A DNA stretch of 64,000 bases from the NCBI RefSeq assembly GCF_007827975.1, contig NZ_VITT01000032.1, one strand, 5' to 3'. The stretch is from Nitrospirillum viridazoti. Lineage in GTDB: Bacteria > Pseudomonadota > Alphaproteobacteria > Azospirillales > Azospirillaceae. Position 1 is the first letter of the stretch. The number at the start of each line of letters is the position of its first letter. The translations under genes were made by a program, and so were the position numbers. Shown one piece after another: positions 52,730 to 60,146 of the stretch. The notes under the pieces are model-generated. The model did no database searches and had not been told where the DNA came from. It saw nothing but the letters and a program-made list of their open reading frames with translations.

Positions 52730-53374
52730 ATGCCCTCGCAAAAGTCAACAGCCGCGGCGGATGCCGCCCTGAATGCCGCCCCCGATGGGGCCGGGCGGGC
52801 GCCCAAACGGGCGCGCGGGCGGCAGCGCGTGGCCGCCTTGCTGGACGCCGCCACCGTGGTGTTCGCGGAAAAGGGCTATGACGCCGCCACGATGACGGAG
52901 ATCGCGGCGCGTTCCAGCACGGCCATCGGGTCGCTCTACCGTTTCTTCCCGTCCAAGGAGGCGCTGGCCGAGGGGGTGCTGCGCCGCTATGGCGAGCGGG
53001 CGGGGGCGGGCCTGGACACCATCGCCGCCCGGGCGTCCGACCTGACGGCGGGCGACCTGGTTGACGCGCTGTTGGATCTTATGATGGCGCTGAAAAGCGA
53101 GCGCACGGCCCTGAAGGTGCTGATGGACGCCCGGGTGGATTGCGATAACCGGCGCCAATACCTGCGCGGTGTCGTTCGGGGCCGCATCGCCGGGGTGCTG
53201 TCGGCCTATGCCCCGGCCCTGCCGGCGGACCGGGTGGCTATCGTGTCCGTCATGCTGCTGCACCTGATGAAGGCCATCCCGGAACTGGCGGAGGAGGGGG
53301 AGGCGGCGGCCCTGATCGCGGAGATGCGGCTGGTGCTGCGGGCCTACCTGACGGCGGCGGTGGCCGGTCGCTGA
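52730..53374 (+). CDS. TetR family transcriptional regulator
   Basis: A 214-aa regulator. After a basic Ala-rich arm the HTH reads VFAEKGYDAATMTEIAARSS, TAIGSLYRFFPSKEALAEGV, typical TetR. The C-terminal ligand domain is helical (DLVDALLDLMMALKSERTAL, VSVMLLHLMKAIPELAEEGE). The ATG at 52730 is preferred over a TTG at 52724. Likely represses itself and the divergent PEBP gene through the palindrome; effector unknown. Confidence 0.9.
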   Translation: MPSQKSTAAADAALNAAPDGAGRAPKRARGRQRVAALLDAATVVFAEKGYDAATMTEIAARSSTAIGSLYRFFPSKEALAEGVLRRYGERAGAGLDTIAARASDLTAGDLVDALLDLMMALKSERTALKVLMDARVDCDNRRQYLRGVVRGRIAGVLSAYAPALPADRVAIVSVMLLHLMKAIPELAEEGEAAALIAEMRLVLRAYLTAAVAGR

Positions 53375-53471
53375 GATATCGCGGCCAGCGACCGAACGTC
53401 CCCTGGCGGCCGGGGGACGGGTTGCTGCTATGGTGGCCGTCACGATGCGCGGTTAAGAAGTCAGGTCAGCG

Positions 53472-54572
53472 ATGTCGGTATCAGGTCCTTGGGAACGGTT
53501 CGTCTGCGGCGAGCCCGTGCCGTGGTTCAACGGGCCCACCCATACGCATCCCCGGTTCGCGCTGGACACGGTGGCCGGCCGCCATGTGCTGCTGGGCTTC
53601 TTCGCGTCGGCCGGTGAGGCGGTGGGTGCCGGCATGCTGCGCGCGGTGGCCGCGAACCGTGCCTTGTTCGATGACGATCGGGTCTGCTTTTTCGGCGTCA
53701 CCACCAACCCCGGTGACGATGCCGCCGGCCACGTCACGCCACAGCTGCCCGGCATCCGCTATTTCCTGGATTACGATTCCAGCCTCAGCCGGGGCTATGG
53801 CGCCGTCGGTGCGGATGGTGGCCATACGGGCTTCTGGCTGCTGCTGGACCCCACCCTGCGGGTCCTGATGGCGGCAGCTGCCGCCGAGGCGGACCGGGTG
53901 ATGTCGGCGGTGGCGGCCCTGCCGCCCCCGGATCTGCACGCCGGCATGGCGGTGCAGGCGCCCGTGCTGGTGGTGCCCCGGGTGTTCGAGCCCGACTTCT
54001 GCCGCCTGCTGATCGCCCTGCATCAGGATCGCGGCGGCCTGGATTCCGGCGTGATGAACGAGGTCGACGGCCGGCTGGTCGGTGTCTACGACTATACGCG
54101 CAAGCGCCGCCGCGACTATTTCATGGAGGAGGAGGCGCTGTGCCAGGCGGCGACCCAGCGCATCGCCCGTCGCCTGCTGCCCCAGGTGCGCCAGGCTTTC
54201 GCCTTTGAGGCCACGCGTATGGAGCGCCATGTGGTTGCCTGTTATGACGCGGCGGAGGGTGGCTATTTCCGGCCGCACCGCGACAACACCTCCGCCGGCA
54301 CCGCCCATCGCCGCTTCGCCGTCACCCTGAACCTGAACACGGAAGACTACGAGGGCGGGGAATTGCGTTTCCCCGAATTCGGCCCCCGCACCTATCGCGC
54401 GCCCACCGGCGGCGCCGTGGTCTTCTCCTGCAGCCTGCTGCATGAGGCCCTGCCGGTCACCCGGGGCCGCCGCTATGCCTACCTGCCCTTCCTGTTCGAT
54501 GAGGCGGGGGAGCGGCAGCAGCGCGAATACCGGGAATGGGCGGCCCGGGCCGACGCCCGATCCACCGACTAA
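53472..54572 (+). CDS. Redoxin-like domain fused to 2OG-Fe(II) oxygenase
   Basis: A 366-aa two-domain protein. Residues ~10-150 resemble an AhpC/TSA-type thioredoxin fold (FALDTVAGRHVLLGFFASAG, VCFFGVTTNPGDDAAGHV, YGAVGADGG, LLLDPTLRVLM). The peroxidatic Cys position reads SAGEAVGAG, so it is not a classical peroxiredoxin. The C-terminal half is a PKHD-type 2-oxoglutarate/Fe(II) dioxygenase: iron ligands H269 and D271 in YFRPHRDNTS, H324 in SLLHEALPV, and the 2OG-binding Arg in RGRRYAYLPF. Cysteines are C12, C72 and a few later ones. Substrate unknown. Its TAA overlaps the convergent TPR gene stop. Confidence 0.85.
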   Translation: MSVSGPWERFVCGEPVPWFNGPTHTHPRFALDTVAGRHVLLGFFASAGEAVGAGMLRAVAANRALFDDDRVCFFGVTTNPGDDAAGHVTPQLPGIRYFLDYDSSLSRGYGAVGADGGHTGFWLLLDPTLRVLMAAAAAEADRVMSAVAALPPPDLHAGMAVQAPVLVVPRVFEPDFCRLLIALHQDRGGLDSGVMNEVDGRLVGVYDYTRKRRRDYFMEEEALCQAATQRIARRLLPQVRQAFAFEATRMERHVVACYDAAEGGYFRPHRDNTSAGTAHRRFAVTLNLNTEDYEGGELRFPEFGPRTYRAPTGGAVVFSCSLLHEALPVTRGRRYAYLPFLFDEAGERQQREYREWAARADARSTD

Positions 54573-56164
54573 AGCGTATCCAGCGCCATCCCCACCGCTG
54601 CTACCACGGTCGGCCAGTCGCCCGGCGCGGGCTGGCGGAACAGGCGCATGGACGGATACCAGGGGCTGTCCGTGCGATCGGCCATCCACCGCCACTCCGC
54701 CACGTAAGGCAGGAGCAGCCAGGTGGGCCGCCCCAGCGCCCCCGCCAGGTGGGCCACGGCGGTGTCCACGGTGATGACCAGATCCAGGGCGCTGATGGCC
54801 GCCGCCGTCTCGGCGAAGTCGGTAAGGCCCGGTCCCAGGGGGATGAGCCCTGCCACCGGCGCCCCGTCCTTCTGCAGGCTGTGCCAGGCGATATCCGCGC
54901 GGCGCAACAGCGGCGCCAGCGTCTCTGGCGGCAAGGACCGGCGGCGGTCGTTCCAGTGGCCGGGATTGCCCTGCCAGACCAGCCCGGCGGTCAGGCGTCG
55001 GCCATTCCGGCCCTGCGCGATGCGCGGGGCCCATCGCAGGCGACTGTCTTCCGGCGCCCGCAGATAGGGGACGGACCCGCCGGGCAGGGTGTCGAGCGTG
55101 ACGCCCAGGCGCCCGGGCAGGCTCATCATCGGCAGGTGGGCATCGGCCGGGGGCAGGTCGCCGATGCCGGGAAAGTCTGCGGAAAGGGGCAGCAGGGCAG
55201 GGCGAACCGCCGCCAGGTCCAGCAAATCCCAACTGGCCTCGATCAGCCGGATCAGTTCCGCCCGCGTTTCCACCACCAGGCGCGCATTGGCGGCCCGCGC
55301 CGCGGGCGCCAGGAAGCGCAGCATCTGCAAGGTGTCGCCCCAGCCCTGTTCGGAATGGATCAGCAAGGTGCCGCCGCCCAAATCCTCACCTGCCCACAGG
55401 GGTATGGCGAAGGGGCGGCGCTGCGCCGCCAGGCCCGCATTGCCCGTCCAGCGCCATTCGGCTTCGGCCCAACCCTCGGCCAGGCGGCCCAGCTTCAGCA
55501 GAACCTGCGACCGGTTCCATCGGATCTTGGCGTCGTTAGGGGCCAGTGCCAGGCCAGCATCATAGGCGGAGAGCGCACCCATGCTGTCGCCTGTGTGATC
55601 CAGGATCGTGCCCAAATTGATCCAGGCGGGCCGGTGGGCCGCGTCCGCCGCCACGGCCTGGCGATAGGCCTGGATGGCGGCGGGGCCGTCGCCCAGCCCC
55701 TCATGCACCTTGCCCAGATTGTGCCAGGAGTCGGCGCTGCCCGGGGCCAGCGCCGCCGCCCGTTCCAGGCAGCGCCGGGCGCCCTGCAGGTCACCTTGCT
55801 CCGTCAGGCAGACGCCCAGATTGCTGTAGGCGTTGGTATGGCTGGGATTGGCGGCGATGGCCTGGCGGTGGTGGTCCGCCGCCTCGGCCAGCCGGCCCAG
55901 GGACTTCAGCGCGATGCCCCGGTTGTCCAGCAGGGCGGCGTCGCGGGGTGCCAGGGCCAAACCCGCCTGGAACAGGCGGTCGGCCTCGGCGGCATCACCT
56001 TGGGCCAGGCGCAGGGCGCCCAGGTTGCTGAGCGCGTCGCGGTGCTCCTGCCGCTCCGGCCCCGTCTGCTCGATCAGCCGCTGATAAGCCGCCGCCGCCC
56101 GGGACAGGTCCCCTGCGCGGTGCGCGATCAACGCTACTCGGAACAGGGCTGCGGGGGTGCTCAT
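54569..56164 (-). CDS. TPR protein with glycosyltransferase-like C-terminus
   Basis: A 531-aa protein. The first ~240 residues are about six tetratricopeptide repeats (ALSNLGALRLAQGDAAEADR, AYSNLGVCLTEQGDLQGARR, SWHNLGKVHEGLGDGPAAIQ, AWINLGTILDHTGDSMGALS). The C-terminal ~280 residues resemble family 9-type glycosyltransferases (GGTLLIHSEQGWGDTLQMLR, TAGLVWQGNPGHWNDRRRSL, ALDLVITVDTAVAHLAGALG, PTWLLLPYVAEWRWM). This architecture is common near alphaproteobacterial surface polysaccharide or flagellin glycosylation genes, none of which are nearby. The ATG at 56164 is preferred over 56221. Confidence 0.85.
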   Translation of the reverse strand: MSTPAALFRVALIAHRAGDLSRAAAAYQRLIEQTGPERQEHRDALSNLGALRLAQGDAAEADRLFQAGLALAPRDAALLDNRGIALKSLGRLAEAADHHRQAIAANPSHTNAYSNLGVCLTEQGDLQGARRCLERAAALAPGSADSWHNLGKVHEGLGDGPAAIQAYRQAVAADAAHRPAWINLGTILDHTGDSMGALSAYDAGLALAPNDAKIRWNRSQVLLKLGRLAEGWAEAEWRWTGNAGLAAQRRPFAIPLWAGEDLGGGTLLIHSEQGWGDTLQMLRFLAPAARAANARLVVETRAELIRLIEASWDLLDLAAVRPALLPLSADFPGIGDLPPADAHLPMMSLPGRLGVTLDTLPGGSVPYLRAPEDSRLRWAPRIAQGRNGRRLTAGLVWQGNPGHWNDRRRSLPPETLAPLLRRADIAWHSLQKDGAPVAGLIPLGPGLTDFAETAAAISALDLVITVDTAVAHLAGALGRPTWLLLPYVAEWRWMADRTDSPWYPSMRLFRQPAPGDWPTVVAAVGMALDTL

Positions 56165-56377
56165 CTCGGGGGGCGGTCCTTGCCGTGGCGTGCCGTGATA
56201 AGACCGGCTGCCCGGGGGCAATTCAAGGCAATTGGGTGGAGGGGTCGCAGGGCTTCGCCGTTACGCCCGTGTTACAAACCACCCCGCGCCTTGGCCGCAA
56301 GTGCCTGATATAAAGGGCCCAACCTGCGGAAGCCCGTGTCGCCGGCTTCCGCCCATGAACATCGGGGGCTTTGCTGA

Positions 56378-58264
56378 ATGTCGGGCAAGATCACTCTACG
56401 CCGCGCCGTCCTGGCGGCGGCGTCCACGGTTTCCCTGCTGGCGCTGACCCTGCCGGCGCGCGCCGCCGACGATCCCAAGGTCGATCCCAAATACATCTGG
56501 GACCTGAGCGACTACTACAAGTCGCCGGCGGACTGGGATGCCGCGCGGGCCAAGATCAAGGCCGAACTGCCGGGCCTGGCCAAGTACAAGGGCACGCTGG
56601 CCAAGGGGCCGGCGGCCACGTTGGCGGCGCTGGAGGCCATCTACGGCGTCTATCATGAGCTGGAGCAGGTGGGCACCTACGCCAGCACCATCGCCAGCAC
56701 CGACACGCGCGACGCGCCGGCGCAGGAGCGGGACGGTCTGGCCCAGGACCTGTCGGGTGAGGTCTCGGCCGCGACCGCCTGGCTGTCGCCGGAGATCCAG
56801 GCGCTGGGCGCCGCCAAGGTCGACGCCTACCTGAAGGCCGAGCCTAAGCTGGCCAAGTTCGGCTTCGCCCTGCATGACGCGCTGCGCCTGAAGCCGCATA
56901 CCCTGGGGGCGGAGGCCGAGGGGGTCCTGGCGGCGCTGAGCCCGGCGCTGGGCGGCAGCGGCACCACCTACAACCTGCTGTCCAACGCCGACATCGACTG
57001 GCCCACCATCACCCTTCCCAATGGGCAGTCGGTGAAGCTGACCCAGGCCAATTACCAGAAGTATCGCGAGGATCCGGACCGCGCCGTGCGCAAGGCCGTG
57101 TTCGACGCCTTCTGGACCAAGTTCGGCCAATACGCCAACACCATGGGCTCCACCCTGGGCAACACGGTGCAGGGCGACGTCATCCAGTCCAAGCTGCGCC
57201 ATTACCCATCGGCGGTGGCGGCTTCGCTGTCCAACAATGACATTCCCGAGGGCGTCTACCGCACCCTGGTGGCCGAGGCCAACAAGGGCCTGCCTACGCT
57301 GCACCGCTATTTCAAGCTGCGGCAGCGTATGCTGAACCTGCCCGACCTGCACTATTACGACATCTATCCGCCCCTGGTGTCGTCGGACGCCAAGTTCCCC
57401 GTCGATGAGGGCGAGAAGCTGGTGCTGGCGGCGGTGAAGCCGCTGGGTGACGACTACCAGAAGGCGCTGGCGGACGGCTTCGCCCATCGCTGGATGCATG
57501 CCTATCCGCAGGAGGGCAAGCAGTCCGGCGCCTACCAGACGGGCGTCTACGGGCTGCATCCCGTTGTCTTCCTGAACTATCAGGACAACTACAACTCCGT
57601 CTCCACGCTGGCCCATGAGTGGGGCCATGCCATGCACACCACCTTCGCCAACCGCACCCAGCCCTATGAGCTGGCGGGCTATTCCCTGTTCATGGCGGAG
57701 ATCGCGTCCACGGCGAACGAGTTCCTGCTGTCCGACTACATGCTGGCCAACGCCAAGACACGCCAGGAAAAGTTGCTCTATCTGGGCAATGAGCTGGAGA
57801 CCATCCGCGGCACCTTCTTCCGCCAGACCATGTTCGCCGAGTTCGAACTGCAGGTGCATGACGCGGTGGAGAAGGGCGAGCCCATGTCGGGCAAGCGCAT
57901 GACGGAAATCTACCTGGGTCTGCTGCGCAAGTACCACGGTGCCGACCAGGGCGTGATGCAGATCGATCCCGTGTACGCGGCGGAATGGGCCTTCATTCCC
58001 CACTTCTACCGGCCCTTCTACGTCTATCAGTACGCCACCTCCATCTCCGCCTCCGCCTATTTCACGGAGAAGATCCGCGACGGGGGGCCGGCGGCGCGCG
58101 ACACCTACCTGGCGGCGCTGAAGGCCGGCGGATCGGACTATCCGGTCAACGTGCTAAGGAAGGCCGGCCTGGACATGGCCTCGCCCGCCCCCTACCAGGC
58201 GCTGGTGCGCCGCATGGATGCCGTCATCACCGAGATGGAACGGTTGTTGGACCATGGTGAATAA
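56378..58264 (+). CDS. pepF: Exported M3-family oligoendopeptidase (PepF-like)
   Basis: A zinc metallopeptidase of 628 aa. The HEXXH motif is in LAHEWGHAMH (H413, E414, H417), with a downstream Glu in AGYSLFMAEIASTANEFLLS as third ligand. The N-terminal MSGKITLRRAVLAAASTVSL...LPARA is a Sec-type signal peptide, so the enzyme acts in the periplasm; most M3B PepF are cytosolic. Other family sequence: YQKYREDPDRAVRKAVFDAF, HYYDIYPPLV, PHFYRPFYVYQYATSISAS. Followed by a small secreted protein gene. Confidence 0.92.
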   Translation: MSGKITLRRAVLAAASTVSLLALTLPARAADDPKVDPKYIWDLSDYYKSPADWDAARAKIKAELPGLAKYKGTLAKGPAATLAALEAIYGVYHELEQVGTYASTIASTDTRDAPAQERDGLAQDLSGEVSAATAWLSPEIQALGAAKVDAYLKAEPKLAKFGFALHDALRLKPHTLGAEAEGVLAALSPALGGSGTTYNLLSNADIDWPTITLPNGQSVKLTQANYQKYREDPDRAVRKAVFDAFWTKFGQYANTMGSTLGNTVQGDVIQSKLRHYPSAVAASLSNNDIPEGVYRTLVAEANKGLPTLHRYFKLRQRMLNLPDLHYYDIYPPLVSSDAKFPVDEGEKLVLAAVKPLGDDYQKALADGFAHRWMHAYPQEGKQSGAYQTGVYGLHPVVFLNYQDNYNSVSTLAHEWGHAMHTTFANRTQPYELAGYSLFMAEIASTANEFLLSDYMLANAKTRQEKLLYLGNELETIRGTFFRQTMFAEFELQVHDAVEKGEPMSGKRMTEIYLGLLRKYHGADQGVMQIDPVYAAEWAFIPHFYRPFYVYQYATSISASAYFTEKIRDGGPAARDTYLAALKAGGSDYPVNVLRKAGLDMASPAPYQALVRRMDAVITEMERLLDHGE

Positions 58265-58322
58265 TCTACCGTGCGTTATCGGCGGTTTGCCGAGTACGTC
58301 TTAAATTTCAATGGCGGGAAAA

Positions 58323-58661
58323 ATGAAGGCAAAAGTTGTTGTCGTGGTTATGATTGCCCTGACAAGCATGTCCACGGCATCGGCGGATACGCTGGTCAAC
58401 TCTCAATCCCCGCGCATTTCAGACCTTTGGAACCTCACGGGAGGTGACTCTGTCGGGGTCAAGCTTTCGGGCGCGACCTTTGATGGGGGTTGCGGCGGTG
58501 GGAAAGACATGTTTGCCACTGATCCCAATGATGCGAGCAATAAGCTCATGCAGTCCTTATTACTGTCGGCTTATTTGGCGAACCGGGGCGTGCAGGTTTT
58601 CGTAAACGGTTGCGTCGCGGGTGTGTCCAAGATCGTCGCGGTCCATGTGATGCCCAACTAA
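58323..58661 (+). CDS. Small secreted two-cysteine protein, unknown
   Basis: Not recognised. A 112-aa protein with a signal peptide (MKAKVVVVVMIALTSMSTASA); the mature part has two cysteines (GATFDGGCGGGKD and VFVNGCVAGVSK) that could form a disulphide. Otherwise Ser/Gly/Asn-rich, beta-type sequence. GGGAA precedes the ATG at 58323, better than the ATG at 58311. Third positions and intergenic DNA here are clearly less GC-rich than neighbours, a sign of recent transfer or weak selection. An intrinsic terminator lies 70 bases downstream. Confidence 0.6.
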   Translation: MKAKVVVVVMIALTSMSTASADTLVNSQSPRISDLWNLTGGDSVGVKLSGATFDGGCGGGKDMFATDPNDASNKLMQSLLLSAYLANRGVQVFVNGCVAGVSKIVAVHVMPN

Positions 58662-58730
58662 GCAATCAGTTTTGGCTCGGCGCTAGGGACGCTTCACAAG
58701 CGGATCCAGCACGTCTATAGAGAAACAGCA

Positions 58731-58761
58731 GGTTCCGGCGGGCCACCGCCGGAACCTTTTG
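58731..58761 (+). terminator. Intrinsic terminator after the small secreted protein
   Basis: GGTTCCGGCGG (58731-58741), loop GCCA, CCGCCGGAACC (58746-58756), TTTTG. A perfect 11-bp stem. Confidence 0.9.
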
Positions 58762-58789
58762 TCATGAGCGCTGTGCGGGAGTGTGGGTG

Positions 58790-59659
58790 ATGTCGGGCAT
58801 GTGGCGGGTCGCACTGACGGTGGATGAGGATGTGGTGCAGAACTTCGCCCAGGTGCTGGAGAGCCATGTCGACGCCGTGTCCACCTTCGAACTGGAAGAG
58901 GGCGGCAACTGGCTGATCGAGGGCACCAGCCATGGCGAGCCCGACCAGTCCCGCCTGGTGGCCCGCGTCACCGTGCTGGCCATGGCCCTGGGCGTGCCGC
59001 AGCCCCAGATCGAGGTGGAGCCGCTGGCCCCCATCGACTGGGTGACCCAGACCTACCTCAGCTTCCCGCCCATCCGCGCCGGCCGCTTCTTCGTCCACGG
59101 AAGCCACCACAAGAAGCCGGTGCCCGCCGGTGCCATCGGCTTGCTGATCGAGGCCGCCATGGCCTTCGGCTCCGGTGAGCACGCCACCACCCAGGGCTGC
59201 CTGCGCGCGCTGAGCGACCTCAACAAGTCCATGCCCGTCACCCGGGCGCTGGACATGGGCTGCGGCTCCGGCATCCTGGCCTTCGCCATCGCCAAGCTGT
59301 GGCACGCCCCGGTGGCGGCGGTGGACATCGACGCCCTGTCCATCATGATCGCCGCCGAGAACGCCCGCCTGAACAAGGTGAACAAGCTGGTGACCTGCCG
59401 CGGCGGCGACGGCTACCGCACCCCCATCGTGCGGCAGAAGGGCCCCTATGACCTGATCGTCGCCAACATCCTGGCGCGGCCTCTGGCCCGCATGGCGCCG
59501 CAGCTGCGCCGCAACCTGCGTCCGGGCGGTGTCGCTGTGCTGTCCGGCCTGTTGGCCCGGCAGGAGAAGCTGGTCATCGCCGCCCACCGCCGCCAGGGTC
59601 TGAAGCTGGTGCGCCGCTACCAGATCGGCGAGTGGAACACGTTGGTGATGAAGGGCTGA
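58790..59659 (+). CDS. prmA: Ribosomal protein L11 methyltransferase
   Basis: SAM-dependent trimethylation of ribosomal protein L11. The 289-aa product has an N-terminal substrate domain, the linker AFGSGEHATTQGCLRAL, SAM motif I ALDMGCGSGILAFAIAKLW, acidic loop VDIDALSIMIAAENA and the catalytic-site motif DLIVANILARPLARM. The ATG at 58790 follows GGGAG at good distance; a GTG at 58781 is an alternative. Confidence 0.93.
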   Translation: MSGMWRVALTVDEDVVQNFAQVLESHVDAVSTFELEEGGNWLIEGTSHGEPDQSRLVARVTVLAMALGVPQPQIEVEPLAPIDWVTQTYLSFPPIRAGRFFVHGSHHKKPVPAGAIGLLIEAAMAFGSGEHATTQGCLRALSDLNKSMPVTRALDMGCGSGILAFAIAKLWHAPVAAVDIDALSIMIAAENARLNKVNKLVTCRGGDGYRTPIVRQKGPYDLIVANILARPLARMAPQLRRNLRPGGVAVLSGLLARQEKLVIAAHRRQGLKLVRRYQIGEWNTLVMKG

Positions 59660-59687
59660 GCCCCCAAGTCCAAAAATTTCAGGGTGT

Positions 59688-59724
59688 TGAACGCCGGTCC
59701 CATCCAGGGCCGGCGTTCGTCTTT
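59688..59724 (+). terminator. Intrinsic terminator of prmA
   Basis: GAACGCCGG (59688-59696) pairs with CCGGCGTTC (59709-59717), followed by GTCTTTT. Confidence 0.85.
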
Positions 59725-60146
59725 TCCGGGCGCGTTTTCACGCCTGTAAATTCATGTAACGCGTGTGTAAACGCAGCAGACAGGGGCGGGCTGCCAAGCG
59801 TATCACGAAGGCCTTGGGCACCACCGTCCCGCACGGACGTACAGCCCAACGGATACGGCATCGGGCGACCGGCGCCGGTAAGTCGCGGCGGGGGTCTTCT
59901 CCCCGCGTTGGTCCCCGCCGCGACGCTTCCCCCCTCGCATGAGGGTCTTCCACCAAAAAATTTGATGCTGTCAAAAGCCTCGCCTACACTGGCGGCAAGG
60001 GGGCTTTAGGGTGTCATGGGCACGGCCTGCGACGTCCGGGATGCCAACAGGCGCATGTCCTTGCGCGCGTGCGTGCGGCGTCCTAGCTTCGTCCCCCAAA
60101 TCAATCGGCCGCCGATCCTCGCGGCCTTGAGAGAGGCGTCTTATCC
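59725..60146. other. Intergenic region upstream of pepP
   Basis: 422 bases. An AT-richer patch with TGTAAATTCATGTAACG-like sequence (59747-59763) and a tract of A/T near 59950-59970 could hold the pepP promoter. No conserved RNA or reading frame with coding bias was found; a short open frame at 60016 lacks support. Confidence 0.35.
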
